Source of the DNA: an uncultured Gammaproteobacteria bacterium
Lineage (GTDB): Bacteria; Pseudomonadota; Gammaproteobacteria; HyVt-429
Length of the DNA: 64,000 nt
Direction: 5' to 3'
NCBI GenBank assembly: GCA_947259975.1
Contig: CAMYOD010000077.1
Coordinates: 72,473 to 136,472, forward strand
A model generated the notes under the pieces. The model saw nothing but the letters and a program-made list of their open reading frames with translations, made no database searches and was not told where the DNA came from. The position numbers and the translations under genes were made by a program. Positions 1-8,483 of this stretch are shown here, piece after piece (position 1 is the first letter of the stretch; the number at the start of each line of letters is the position of its first letter).

Positions 1-260
1 CGCGCGGCGAGACGTCGCTTGATCTGGCAACGATGCGGAAGACGGGAATTTTGACCTATTTTGAGATGCCGGCGAGTATCCAGGGGCGTTATCAGCCGTA
101 TACCCGTGCGGACATTCGCAGGCTGCGGGACGCGGGTTACCGAACGAACTTTGCCCCGGTACGACGCGGGGTCGCGGATTACGTGCGCAGACTTGTCAAT
201 GAGGCACCGGTGGCGGAGATAGTGGAGATCGATGAGAAACTGGTATCTGGTTTACTGTAA
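1..260 (+). CDS. hldD: ADP-L-glycero-D-manno-heptose 6-epimerase, C-terminal fragment
   Basis: Only the last ~85 codons lie in the window; the start is upstream. The segment with GRYQPYTRADIRRLRDAGY matches the conserved C-terminal end of HldD, the SDR enzyme that epimerises ADP-D,D-heptose to ADP-L,D-heptose for LPS inner core in the cytoplasm. The Rossmann fold and catalytic Tyr/Lys are not visible. The tail runs about 20 residues past the usual family end, and its last 29 bp overlap rfaH, so the two genes are probably co-transcribed. The family call rests on this short motif only. Confidence 0.8.
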   Translation, partial: RGETSLDLATMRKTGILTYFEMPASIQGRYQPYTRADIRRLRDAGYRTNFAPVRRGVADYVRRLVNEAPVAEIVEIDEKLVSGLL

Positions 261-732
261 GCCGCGCGGCGACGAGATCGCGAAACTGAACCTCGAGCGA
301 CAGGGGTACGAAACCTACTTGCCGCTCATTCGCCAGCGCCGCCGCCGCGCGGGCAAGAGTGCGATTCGCGTCGAATCCATGTTCCCGCGTTATCTGTTCA
401 TTCATCTCGATACCGAAACCGACAATTGGGCGCCGATTCGTTCGACCCTGGGGGTCACCTCGCTGGTGCGTTTCGGCCCCGACCCCACGGTGGTGCCGGA
501 GGAGTTGGTGCAATTGCTGCGGGAATCCGAGGACGGGCAGGGCATACACGAACTGCCCATCGGTGACTTCAAAAAGGGCGATGCGGTGCGCATCGCCGAG
601 GGCCCCATGATGGGGTATGAGGGCGTATTTCTCGCCAAGACCGCCCGCGATCGGGTGGTGGTGCTGCTTGACATCGTCGGCCGGCAGGCCCGCGCGAAAG
701 TCGATATTTCCCAGCTCGAATCGGCCCACTGA
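232..732 (+). CDS. rfaH: RfaH-type transcription antiterminator
   Basis: 166 aa, the normal RfaH length. The N-terminus MRNWYLVYCKPRGDE is the NGN-domain start typical of RfaH. FPRYLFIHLD and GVTSLVRFG follow, then a KOW domain from about residue 110 (FKKGDAVRIAEGPMMGYEGVF). RfaH is a NusG paralogue recruited to RNA polymerase paused at ops. It suppresses Rho termination and can recruit ribosomes on long surface-polysaccharide operons. The ATG lies inside the end of hldD and is fixed by the conserved N-terminus. A perfect ops element lies 0.9 kb downstream at 1636, so this copy is placed to control the locus it precedes; E. coli rfaH is unlinked to its targets. Confidence 0.93.
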   Translation: MRNWYLVYCKPRGDEIAKLNLERQGYETYLPLIRQRRRRAGKSAIRVESMFPRYLFIHLDTETDNWAPIRSTLGVTSLVRFGPDPTVVPEELVQLLRESEDGQGIHELPIGDFKKGDAVRIAEGPMMGYEGVFLAKTARDRVVVLLDIVGRQARAKVDISQLESAH

Positions 733-749
733 CCGGCCAATTCGCCGGT
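732..749. repeat. Inverted repeat after rfaH
   Basis: ACCGGC-CAATTC-GCCGGT can form a 6-bp stem just after the rfaH stop. No T-run follows, and the right arm runs into the -35 box at 749. It may be a weak pause or incomplete terminator, or chance. Confidence 0.4.
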
Positions 750-777
750 TGACTCGTTCGCGTCCGGCTTCTATAGT
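749..777 (+). promoter_or_regulatory. Promoter P1 (sigma70-like)
   Basis: TTGACT (749-754), a 17-bp spacer and TATAGT (772-777) are close to the sigma70 consensus. The expected start near 784 gives a leader of about 155 nt before the regulator ATG at 941. The -10 box is followed directly by the inverted repeat at 778-792, so repression there is plausible. No expression data are available. Confidence 0.7.
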
Positions 778-792
778 GTTCACTAATTGAAC
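778..792. promoter_or_regulatory. Putative operator O1
   Basis: GTTCA-CTAAT-TGAAC is a perfect 5-bp inverted repeat touching the -10 box of P1. The same half-sites, spacing and preceding TATAGT recur at 926-946. A further GAAC-AGC-GTTC palindrome overlaps its right edge (789-799). Position over the start point suggests a repressor site; the regulator at 941 is the obvious candidate by proximity. Confidence 0.6.
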
Positions 793-802
793 AGCGTTCG
801 GC

Positions 803-817
803 GGCGGTGACGTGCTT
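803..817 (+). promoter_or_regulatory. Degenerate ops-like element in the P1 leader
   Basis: GGCGGTGACGTGCTT differs from the ops form GGCGGTAGCGTGCTT only by a swapped AG/GA. It sits about 20-35 nt after the predicted P1 start, a usual leader position for ops. The changed bases fall inside the ops core, so function is uncertain; it may be a decayed copy or chance. Confidence 0.3.
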
Positions 818-901
818 GGAGCGAAACGGGCAACATAGACCCGACAAGACCACGGCGCGTTAAAGGTCCTACCATCAGCTATTTTTTTTAATTTCAAGAG
901 G

Positions 902-931
902 TTGACGTAAAAACCTCGGTTAATTTATAGT
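902..931 (+). promoter_or_regulatory. Promoter P2 with AT-rich upstream element
   Basis: TTGACG (902-907), an 18-bp spacer and TATAGT (926-931). The T-rich stretch at about 880-897, just upstream of the -35, resembles an UP element. The expected start (about 938-940) is 1-3 nt before the ATG at 941, so a P2 transcript would be nearly leaderless. P2 may also feed the downstream sugar operon, since no clear promoter is seen between 1568 and 1681. Confidence 0.65.
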
Positions 932-946
932 GTTCAACCCATGAAC
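932..946. promoter_or_regulatory. Putative operator O2
   Basis: GTTCA-ACCCA-TGAAC repeats the O1 half-sites with the same 5-bp spacing. It overlaps both the P2 start region and the first codons of the regulator at 941. Two identical half-site pairs each abutting a TATAGT box are unlikely to be accidental, and the layout fits autoregulation. Confidence 0.6.
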
Positions 947-1567
947 GAGGGAGGCACCAAGGAGGACCGGCTGACGCTGGAACTCCTTAACGCGATCGAG
1001 CAAGAGAGCGATCTGAGCCAACGGCGTCTGGCCCGGCACATGGGCGTGGCGCTGGGCCTGGCGAATTCCTATCTGAAACGCTGTGCCCGCAAGGGACTGA
1101 TCAAGATTCACGACGCCCCGGCGAACCGTTACCTGTATTACCTCACCCCGCAGGGTTTCTCCGAGAAGGCCCGTCTCACCGCAAAGTATCTTTCGTCGTC
1201 GCTCACGTTTTATCGCGCGGCCGCTGAATCCTGCACATCCATCTACGGATTGTGCCAAAAAGCGGGTTGGCAGCGGCTGCTGCTGTGCGGCCTTTCGGAT
1301 CTGGCCGAGATCGCGATTCTGCGCGCCTCCGAGTCACCCGTTGAGATCATTGGCATCTACGATCCGGCGTCCGACAAGAAACAATTTTTCTCCAAGCCGG
1401 TGTGGCGCCAGATTGCCGACTCCGAACCTTTCGATGCCTGTGTGTTGACTGACCTGCAGTCACCCCTCGCCACGTATGAGGTGCTCGTCGATGCGGTGGG
1501 GACGGAACGTCTGCTGGTGCCCAAGGTATTGGGTCTTAATGGCGCCGCCGGGGACGGTGAGCACTAG
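941..1567 (+). CDS. MarR/winged-helix regulator with C-terminal Rossmann-like domain
   Basis: 208 aa. Residues ~8-90 look like the EPS-associated MarR-type winged helix (SQRRLARHMGVALGLANSYLKRC, then NRYLYYLTPQGFSEKARL). The remainder, including LLLCGLSDLAEIAILRA and EIIGIYDP, resembles a nucleotide- or ligand-binding Rossmann-like fold; its ligand is unknown. The gene starts inside inverted repeat O2 and a second copy lies upstream, suggesting it represses itself. The ATG has no upstream Shine-Dalgarno. A strong internal AAGGAGG at 959-965 precedes an in-frame CTG at 971, so a shorter product cannot be excluded. Its position between rfaH and the operon suggests a pathway-specific switch. Confidence 0.75.
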   Translation: MNEGGTKEDRLTLELLNAIEQESDLSQRRLARHMGVALGLANSYLKRCARKGLIKIHDAPANRYLYYLTPQGFSEKARLTAKYLSSSLTFYRAAAESCTSIYGLCQKAGWQRLLLCGLSDLAEIAILRASESPVEIIGIYDPASDKKQFFSKPVWRQIADSEPFDACVLTDLQSPLATYEVLVDAVGTERLLVPKVLGLNGAAGDGEH

Positions 1568-1635
1568 AAACTAGGAAGACCATCGGCAGGGAGTGCCTGA
1601 TTAGCCTATGCGGAACTCGTAAATGTGTTCTGCAG

Positions 1636-1648
1636 GGCGGTAGCGTGC
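1636..1648 (+). promoter_or_regulatory. ops element (JUMPStart core)
   Basis: GGCGGTAGCGTGC followed by TTTTTA matches the ops sequence that pauses RNA polymerase and recruits RfaH. It lies 34 nt before the ATG of the first sugar gene (1682), which has no clear Shine-Dalgarno; this fits RfaH-assisted translation. The full 39-bp JUMPStart is only partly recognisable upstream. Confidence 0.9.
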
Positions 1649-1681
1649 TTTTTAATACACTGCGAACAGTTTTCTCGTGCA

Positions 1682-2986
1682 ATGAGTGAAATTAGAGACA
1701 TATCCGATATCCATGTTGCGGTAGCTGGTCTCGGCTATGTGGGTCTGCCGTTGGCGGTGGCACTCGGTGAGCACCTGCGTACTATCGGTTTCGATCCGAA
1801 TGGTGAAAAGATCGCGCATTACCGCAAGCAGCATGACCCAACCGGCGAAGTCAGTGGCGAGGAGTTCGACCGTGCCACGAAACTGATGGTGAGCGATGAT
1901 CCCAGGGATATAGCGCAAGCGGATGTCGTCATCATCGCAGTTCCGACGCCGATTGATCATGCGCGCCGGCCGGATTTCCGAGCCCTGATCGGCGCCAGCG
2001 AGACCGTGGGCCAGCATATGAAACGTGGCGCGATCGTGGTCTATGAGTCGACGGTATATCCGGGAGCTACCGAGGAGGTGTGCGTGCCGGTGTTGGAAAG
2101 AGTATCCGGAATGATCTGGAAAGAGGATTTTCATATCGGTTATTCGCCGGAACGCATCAACCCCGGTGATAAAGAACATACTCTGCGCAGCATCGTGAAA
2201 CTGGTAGCAGCTGACGACGCATCCACGCGGGATCTGTTGGCGGCACTGTATTCGAGTGTGGTGGAGGCCGGCGTATATCCTACGTCGTCGATCAAAGTGG
2301 CCGAGGCGGCCAAGGTCATCGAGAACACCCAGCGTGACCTAAATATTGCATTGGTGAATGAGCTTGCCCTGATTTTCAATCACCTTGACCTGGACACGGA
2401 GGAGGTATTGGAGGCAGCAGGGACTAAGTGGAATTTTTTGCCTTTTCGGCCCGGCCTGGTGGGTGGTCATTGCATCGGCGTGGATCCTTATTACCTGACC
2501 TACAAGGCTGAAATGCTAGGTTATCACCCTGACGTGATACTCGCCGGGCGACAGATTAACGATGGTATGGGCAAATTCGTGGCGGAGCAAACCGTGAAGA
2601 AAATGATCGCAGCCGGCAGCCATATTCGGGAAAGCAAGGTCAATATTCTCGGTCTGACGTTCAAGGAGGATTGTCCGGATCTGCGAAACTCCCAAGTGGC
2701 ATCCATTGTGTCTGAACTTCAGAGTTATGGTGTCGAAGTCCATGTCCATGATCCGCTGGCCGATCCGGACGAGGCCGTTCACGAGTATGGGATGAGACTT
2801 GAGGCATGGGACCATTTGCCGCGGGCCGATGCGATGGTGCTCGCCGTGGCGCATCGTCCCTACCGGGAAAAACCACTGTCCCGACTTGCGGAGAAGGTTG
2901 TGGCGGGTGGATGTTTTATTGATGTCAAATCGGCCTGCGACGCGACGGCACTGGCGAATCTAGGTCTCTCGGTCTGGCGGCTCTAG
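1682..2986 (+). CDS. tviB: UDP-N-acetylglucosamine 6-dehydrogenase (TviB/WbpA type)
   Basis: 434 aa. It oxidises UDP-HexNAc at C6 to the uronic acid with two NAD+, in the cytoplasm. GLGYVG at residues 16-21 is the N-terminal Rossmann motif, and the catalytic Cys is C264 in GGHCIGVDPYY. ESTVYPG, GYSPERINPGD and KVIENTQRDLNIALVNELA are near-identical to TviB of the Vi antigen locus. An upstream in-frame start at 1625 would place ops inside the gene, so the ATG at 1682 is preferred; family N-termini agree. First gene after ops. With the 4-epimerase next door it could supply GlcNAcA- or GalNAcA-type donors. Confidence 0.92.
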   Translation: MSEIRDISDIHVAVAGLGYVGLPLAVALGEHLRTIGFDPNGEKIAHYRKQHDPTGEVSGEEFDRATKLMVSDDPRDIAQADVVIIAVPTPIDHARRPDFRALIGASETVGQHMKRGAIVVYESTVYPGATEEVCVPVLERVSGMIWKEDFHIGYSPERINPGDKEHTLRSIVKLVAADDASTRDLLAALYSSVVEAGVYPTSSIKVAEAAKVIENTQRDLNIALVNELALIFNHLDLDTEEVLEAAGTKWNFLPFRPGLVGGHCIGVDPYYLTYKAEMLGYHPDVILAGRQINDGMGKFVAEQTVKKMIAAGSHIRESKVNILGLTFKEDCPDLRNSQVASIVSELQSYGVEVHVHDPLADPDEAVHEYGMRLEAWDHLPRADAMVLAVAHRPYREKPLSRLAEKVVAGGCFIDVKSACDATALANLGLSVWRL

Positions 2987-3046
2987 CAATACACGCGACT
3001 GCCGACCAAACTCAAGAATCAAATTTTTGCTAACGGGTAATAGGCA

Positions 3047-4057
3047 ATGAAAGTCATGATTACGGGTGCCGCCGGGTTTATCGGGTCGACTCTCGGTCTG
3101 CGCCTGCTCGAACGGGGCGACGAAGTGGTGGGTGTCGACAACTTGAACGACTACTACGATGTGAATCTGAAAAAAGCGCGTCTCGCACGCTTGCAGGAAA
3201 AGGAGGCTTTCGAATTCAAGCACCTGGACATTGTCGACCGCGGCGCGATGGCAGATCTGTTTCAGCAACATTCGTTTGATGCGGTGATGAACCTGGCGGC
3301 CCAGGCCGGGGTGCGTTATTCGATCGAGAATCCCGCCGCCTATATCGATGCCAATCTGGTTGGTTTCGGAAACATTCTTGAGGGCTGTCGCCATGGCGGC
3401 GTCAAGCACTGTGTATTCGCCTCTTCGAGCTCGGTCTACGGTGCAAATACCAAATTGCCTTTCTCTGAGCATGATAACGTGGATCACCCGGTATCGCTTT
3501 ACGCCGCGTCGAAAAAAGCCAACGAATTGATGGCCCACAGCTATTCACATTTGTACGCGCTACCTTGTACGGGGTTGCGATTTTTTACGGTCTACGGCCC
3601 CTGGGGTCGGCCCGACATGGCATTGTTCAAATTCACAAAGGGCATTCTCGAGGACACGCCGATTCCGGTATTCAATGAAGGCAACATGGTTCGAGATTTC
3701 ACCTATATCGACGATATCGTTGAAGGTGTCATACGGGTTATTGATAATCCGGCCCAACCAGACCCGGAGTGGGGCGGTGATGCGCCGGATTCGGCGACCA
3801 GTTATGCGCCCTGGAGGGTTTATAACATCGGCAATAATAATCCGGTCAAGCTCATGCGTTATATCGAAGTGCTGGAAGAAAGCCTGGGCAAAAAGGCGAA
3901 GTTGGATCTGCTGCCCATGCAGGACGGCGATGTGCCGGCCACCTCCGCTGACACCGCGGACCTCTCAGCCGGAGTGGGTTACAAGCCCGATACCCCGGTT
4001 GAGGTGGGCATTCCACGATTCGTTCAGTGGTACAAGGAATACTACGGCATCAAGTAG
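3047..4057 (+). CDS. UDP-glucuronate 4-epimerase-like SDR
   Basis: 336 aa extended SDR. GAAGFIG binds NAD at residues 7-13, the catalytic pair is Y152 and K156 (YAASKK), and SSSSVYG precedes it. The N-terminal [18 protein letters not shown] and the [18 protein letters not shown] segment are typical of UDP-GlcA 4-epimerases (LpsL/CapI group), which make UDP-GalA. Paired with the upstream TviB-type dehydrogenase it could act on UDP-GlcA or UDP-GlcNAcA; sequence alone does not decide between them. Confidence 0.88.
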   Translation: MKVMITGAAGFIGSTLGLRLLERGDEVVGVDNLNDYYDVNLKKARLARLQEKEAFEFKHLDIVDRGAMADLFQQHSFDAVMNLAAQAGVRYSIENPAAYIDANLVGFGNILEGCRHGGVKHCVFASSSSVYGANTKLPFSEHDNVDHPVSLYAASKKANELMAHSYSHLYALPCTGLRFFTVYGPWGRPDMALFKFTKGILEDTPIPVFNEGNMVRDFTYIDDIVEGVIRVIDNPAQPDPEWGGDAPDSATSYAPWRVYNIGNNNPVKLMRYIEVLEESLGKKAKLDLLPMQDGDVPATSADTADLSAGVGYKPDTPVEVGIPRFVQWYKEYYGIK

Positions 4058-4096
4058 GCCAAAACCGAATAATAGAATTGAACAGGGTGGTTTGAG

Positions 4097-5206
4097 ATGA
4101 AGAAAGCACTGATTACAGGAATTACCGGACAGGACGGCGCCTACCTGGCCGAGTTTCTACTTGGAAAGGGTTATGAGGTCCACGGCATTAAACGGCGGAC
4201 TTCGCTTTTTAATACTGAGCGCATAGATCATCTTTATCAGGATCCACACATCGATGGCCGGAAGTTCGTGCTCCACCATGGTGACATGACCGACTCGACA
4301 AGCCTTATTCATATCACGGAAAAAGTGCAACCGGACGAAATCTACAATCTCGCGGCGCAAAGTCACGTCGCCGTATCGTTTGAAGAACCGGAGTATACCG
4401 CCAATGCAGACGCACTGGGTGCATTGCGTCTGCTTGAGGCGATTCGAATTCTTGGCCTGGAAGACAAAACGCGATTCTATCAGGCGTCAACGTCGGAACT
4501 GTTTGGCAAGGTGCAGGAAACGCCGCAGCGGGAAACCACGCCGTTCTATCCGCGTTCACCCTATGGCGTTGCGAAGCTTTATGCGTACTGGATTACGGTG
4601 AACTATCGAGAGGCCTACGGGCTTTTTGCGTGTAACGGCATCCTGTTCAACCATGAGTCGCCGATTCGTGGCGAGACCTTTGTGACGCGTAAGATTACTC
4701 GCGCGCTTGCCCGTATCGCGTACGGTCTTGATGATTGCATCTATCTCGGAAATCTCGGCGCCAAACGAGATTGGGGTCACGCGCGGGATTATGTCGAGAT
4801 GCAATGGCTGATGCTGCAACATGATACGCCCGAAGATTATGTGATCGCGACCGGCGAGCAGCGCACGGTGCGGGATTTCGTCAACGTGGCGGCAGAAAAT
4901 ATCGGCATCAAAATGCGTTGGGAAGGATCCGGTGAGAGCGAGGTTGGCATCGTTGACGGCTATGATGATTCGCAGGTCCCTACCGACGCAACATTGGATA
5001 GTCTCGTGGGCAAGACCATCACGCGAGTGGATCCACGATATTTTCGGCCCGCGGAGGTGGAAACCCTACTCGGCGATGCAAAGAAAGCACGCGACGAACT
5101 GGGCTGGCAAGCAAAAACAAGCTTTGATGAGCTGGTGTCAGAGATGATGGCCGTGGATATCAAGCACGCGGAGCGTGAAGCCTTCTTGCGACAACACAAG
5201 CGTTGA
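4097..5206 (+). CDS. gmd: GDP-mannose 4,6-dehydratase
   Basis: 369 aa. Converts GDP-D-mannose to GDP-4-keto-6-deoxymannose. GITGQDG near the N-terminus, [10 protein letters not shown], the S/T-S-E segment QASTSELFG, and Y156/K160 (YGVAK) are hallmark Gmd motifs, as are [18 protein letters not shown] and [17 protein letters not shown]. No clear GDP-fucose synthase, GDP-perosamine synthase or dedicated Rmd reductase is visible in the window. The reductive step must lie elsewhere or be done by a generic SDR such as the one at 17505. Confidence 0.94.
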   Translation: MKKALITGITGQDGAYLAEFLLGKGYEVHGIKRRTSLFNTERIDHLYQDPHIDGRKFVLHHGDMTDSTSLIHITEKVQPDEIYNLAAQSHVAVSFEEPEYTANADALGALRLLEAIRILGLEDKTRFYQASTSELFGKVQETPQRETTPFYPRSPYGVAKLYAYWITVNYREAYGLFACNGILFNHESPIRGETFVTRKITRALARIAYGLDDCIYLGNLGAKRDWGHARDYVEMQWLMLQHDTPEDYVIATGEQRTVRDFVNVAAENIGIKMRWEGSGESEVGIVDGYDDSQVPTDATLDSLVGKTITRVDPRYFRPAEVETLLGDAKKARDELGWQAKTSFDELVSEMMAVDIKHAEREAFLRQHKR

Positions 5207-5248
5207 GTTTATCTCGCCACCGCAAGCCGAACCGGATGTAAACAGATA

Positions 5249-6634
5249 GTGCCAAAGTGGCTGCATCGAAATTGGTATTTCGGGATCATGTTGGTGATCC
5301 TGGATATCGCTGCGCTGTATGTAGCACTTGGCTTAGTGCATGAATGGCGCCTTGGTTATTGGGTACGGGAAGTCGATCTCAGGCTCGGCGGCGTCATCGT
5401 GCTGACCATATTTTGTTTGTATGTCATGAGCGCCTACCGACTAGACCGTGAATTATCGGCGGCACTCAGGACCTCGATTCGTGCATTTGTCGGCGTAGCT
5501 GTCAGCGGAGCAATCATGGCATCGGTGATTTACGTGACAAAGGCGACGGATACCAGTGAGTTGTTTTATCGCGGCAACCTTCCAGCCGCACTGCTTCTGT
5601 TTGCGGTCTGGGCCGCAGCGGTACGCTATTTAGCGAGCCGAATCGATCGAAGAATGACCCGCGCGCCGCGCTGGTTGGTGATTGGGTCCGGGCCCACCGC
5701 GGAGCTGTTGAGAAAAGGGCACCGATTCACCCGCGAAGCGGGCAACATGGAGTTTCTGCCGCAACAGAATATCGATTTAGCCAGGGTGCAACTGGATTAT
5801 TCTGACGGTCGGATCAAGGTTGAAAACTCGTCGAAGTCCGTATTCTCGGCAAATATTTCGGGAATCCTCTTGGCTACCGAAGAAACTTTGCCGGAGCCCT
5901 TGATCGCGCAGCTAATGCGGCTGCGATTGGCGGGTCTACCCATCATGCAGTTTTTCGATTTCTACGAGCGGTATTTGTGGAAAGTGCCGGTGCTGGAACT
6001 GGAAGATACTTGGTTTGCCTTCGCGCAAGGTTTCTCGCTCCTCCATCACGAGGTGCAATTGAAGGTCAAGCGCGCGCTGGACATGTTGTTCGCGGCGATC
6101 GGATTACTGGCGTTCTTGCCGTTGATCGTGTTGATCGCATTGGTTGTACATGTTACCAGCCGGGGCCCAGCATTTTACAACCAGCTTAGGTGCGGCTATC
6201 GCTCAGAGCCGTTTCGCTTGCACAAGTTCCGAACAATGGTGGTAGGCGCAGAGACGGAGGGACCGCAGTGGTCGCAGCCGGATGATCCCCGTATCACGCG
6301 TGTGGGACGTTTTCTACGTCGCACGCGTCTGGACGAACTACCTCAGTTGTGGAATGTGCTGGTGGGCGAGATGAGCTTTATCGGTCCCCGTCCGGAACGC
6401 CCAGAATTCGTCGCGCAGCTGGAGCACGACATACCTTATTACGATCTTCGCCATCTGGTGAAGCCGGGAATCACCGGGTGGGCGCAGGTAATGTTTCCCT
6501 ATGGGGCCTCGGTTGACGATGCGCGCGAAAAACTTGAGTACGACATTTATTACATCAAGAACTATTCATTGGGCCTCGATCTGTACATTCTGTTTCGCAC
6601 TCTGCGCGTAGTGTTATCACGTGGCGGCCGTTGA
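5249..6634 (+). CDS. Undecaprenyl-phosphate sugar-1-phosphate transferase
   Basis: 461 aa polyprenyl glycosylphosphotransferase (WbaP/WcaJ family). It starts glycan assembly by moving sugar-1-phosphate onto undecaprenyl phosphate at the inner membrane. Four or so N-terminal membrane segments (to ~130) precede a central domain, then a C-terminal catalytic domain from ~270 with KFRTM, the catalytic acidic pair D362-E363 in LDELPQ, SFIGPRPERPEF and KPGITGWAQ. The sugar (Glc, Gal or another) cannot be told. The start used is GTG at 5249; ATG at 5288 is an alternative. It implies a lipid-linked assembly route in this locus. Confidence 0.92.
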   Translation: MPKWLHRNWYFGIMLVILDIAALYVALGLVHEWRLGYWVREVDLRLGGVIVLTIFCLYVMSAYRLDRELSAALRTSIRAFVGVAVSGAIMASVIYVTKATDTSELFYRGNLPAALLLFAVWAAAVRYLASRIDRRMTRAPRWLVIGSGPTAELLRKGHRFTREAGNMEFLPQQNIDLARVQLDYSDGRIKVENSSKSVFSANISGILLATEETLPEPLIAQLMRLRLAGLPIMQFFDFYERYLWKVPVLELEDTWFAFAQGFSLLHHEVQLKVKRALDMLFAAIGLLAFLPLIVLIALVVHVTSRGPAFYNQLRCGYRSEPFRLHKFRTMVVGAETEGPQWSQPDDPRITRVGRFLRRTRLDELPQLWNVLVGEMSFIGPRPERPEFVAQLEHDIPYYDLRHLVKPGITGWAQVMFPYGASVDDAREKLEYDIYYIKNYSLGLDLYILFRTLRVVLSRGGR

Positions 6635-6709
6635 TGTCGTGACCTTTAAGTGGCGCAGGACCTCCTGGCGCGCCGGTAGGTATACTTCGAACCCGCCCCG
6701 ATTCCTCAA

Positions 6710-8470
6710 TTGAAATCTGTTTTGGCGTTCTGGGCGTTTGCTCGTGGTTTTCCACGGCTTCTGGCCCTCACGGTTACGTTGCTCGGTGTCGATGCCTTGG
6801 TCTCCGGATTCAGCGTAATCACGATTGCGCCCTTGGCGGATTTGCTGCTGGAGCGGCCGACCGAAGAATGGTTGGGGATCACTAAGTTTCTGCAGCGTGC
6901 CCTGGGGTCAGTGGGAATCGAATTGTCCTTGGTCTCCGCGGCGATTGTGGCCGGTGCCGCGGTGCTCGCAATGAGTATTCTCAGTGTCCTGGTGCGTTGG
7001 AGCACCCTGCGCATGCGCATGGTAGTGGTCAAGCGGCTGATCAATGAGTCGTGCGAACGGATTTTCGATGCAAGCTGGAAGTTCTTCGCATCGGTGCGAA
7101 AGGGCGACCTGATCAACACATTTGTGAATGAGGTCAACAAGACCGGTAATGCCTTCCAGTCGTTATCGTTGGCCATAGCTAATATTGTCCGCATACTGGC
7201 CTTTATAGCTGTTCCCTTGTGGATTGAACCTACACTGGTAATGGTCTGTGTCATCAGTTCGGTTCTGCTATTGTCACCATTTTTGATGTTGGGAGAGTGG
7301 AGTTATCGTTTCGGCAGTCAGAATGTGCTGGCAGCCAATCGATATACGTCCCTGGTGCGTGAATCACTCGAGGCGGCTAAGGAGGTGATCGGCTTCGGGC
7401 AGAAGGATCGCACCATTCAGCAGGTAAACCGGGCTTATGACAGGTACGCGTCGACACGCGTAAAATCAGATACATTTAGCTTCTTCGCTTCCCAGATGTA
7501 CGAGCCGGTTGGTTTCCTGGCATTGTTGATCACTCTGGGTGTGGCCCGTGCAAACGATGTGGCGGTCACCTCAATCGCGGTCGTCCTCTGGGGGGTCCTA
7601 CGCACCATACCTCCGCTTAAGCAGACTATTCACTTGAAGCACCAGCTGGATAACACCTTGCCGAGCCTAGAGCAGGTACGCAGTCAACAGGACATGGCAT
7701 TGCAATTTCCGCAGGTATCCGGCGGTCGCGACTTTTCGGGGATTGAACAGGGCCTGAAGTTAATAGATGTCACATTCGCATATGATCAAGATACGCCGGC
7801 GCTCAAGGGAATAACTCTTGACGTGCCACGGGGTGCGACTGTGGCCCTGGTCGGCGAGTCCGGTTCAGGCAAGTCGACATTGACGGATTTGCTAATCGGG
7901 CTGCAGCGACCTGATTCAGGCAGTATCCTGCTCGATGGGGTTCCGCTGCACGAATACGATCTGAGTGCATGGCGCAGACGAATTGGTGTTGTGCCACAAC
8001 ACCCCGTGCTGTTCGATCTTTCGGTGCGTGAAAATTTACTATGGGCAAAGCCCAACGCCAGCGAAGACGAGTTATGGGCGGCCTGCAGCGCTGCCGGAGT
8101 AGACCGGTTTCTGCGCGAGCTTCCGCAAGGGCTGGATACCGCCATCGGCGACACTGGTATTCGCTTGTCTGGCGGCCAGGCGCAGCGACTCGCCCTCGCG
8201 CGCGCGATCGTGCGGCAACCAAGTTTGTTATTGCTCGATGAGGCCACGAGTGCGCTGGATAGCGAAAGCGAGGCGGCGGTCCTGGAGTCGGTGCACGATG
8301 TTGGTGGTGAGCGAACCACGATTGTGATTGCCCATCGCCTGTCCACAATTGCGAGCGCCGATCGAATCTATGCGATGCGTGCGGGCGAAGTTATTGAGGT
8401 CGGTACGTTCGATGAACTTGTGGTGACGGACGGCTACTTTTCCCGTTTACTGGAACTGCAGAGACTTTGA
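6710..8470 (+). CDS. ABC transporter, fused membrane and ATPase domains (PglK/MsbA-like flippase)
   Basis: 586 aa type I half-transporter: six predicted membrane helices in residues ~1-330, then an ATPase domain with Walker A GESGSGKS (382-389), signature LSGGQ (486-490) and Walker B acids D510-E511. This layout fits lipid-linked oligosaccharide flippases such as PglK, or lipid exporters such as MsbA. Next to the initiating transferase and with no Wzx-type flippase visible in the window, it is a candidate flippase. TTG start at 6710; no better start fits the N-terminal helix. Confidence 0.8.
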   Translation: MKSVLAFWAFARGFPRLLALTVTLLGVDALVSGFSVITIAPLADLLLERPTEEWLGITKFLQRALGSVGIELSLVSAAIVAGAAVLAMSILSVLVRWSTLRMRMVVVKRLINESCERIFDASWKFFASVRKGDLINTFVNEVNKTGNAFQSLSLAIANIVRILAFIAVPLWIEPTLVMVCVISSVLLLSPFLMLGEWSYRFGSQNVLAANRYTSLVRESLEAAKEVIGFGQKDRTIQQVNRAYDRYASTRVKSDTFSFFASQMYEPVGFLALLITLGVARANDVAVTSIAVVLWGVLRTIPPLKQTIHLKHQLDNTLPSLEQVRSQQDMALQFPQVSGGRDFSGIEQGLKLIDVTFAYDQDTPALKGITLDVPRGATVALVGESGSGKSTLTDLLIGLQRPDSGSILLDGVPLHEYDLSAWRRRIGVVPQHPVLFDLSVRENLLWAKPNASEDELWAACSAAGVDRFLRELPQGLDTAIGDTGIRLSGGQAQRLALARAIVRQPSLLLLDEATSALDSESEAAVLESVHDVGGERTTIVIAHRLSTIASADRIYAMRAGEVIEVGTFDELVVTDGYFSRLLELQRL

Positions 8471-8483
8471 GGACCGGTTGCGG

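Noticed and set aside
196..897. 233-codon open frame on the minus strand opposite rfaH
   Set aside because: Shadow of a strongly supported plus-strand gene; no family features and it crosses the promoter region.
1597..1625. Possible promoter just before ops (CTGATT, 17 bp, TAAATG)
   Set aside because: Both boxes are poor matches; P1/P2 upstream are far better.
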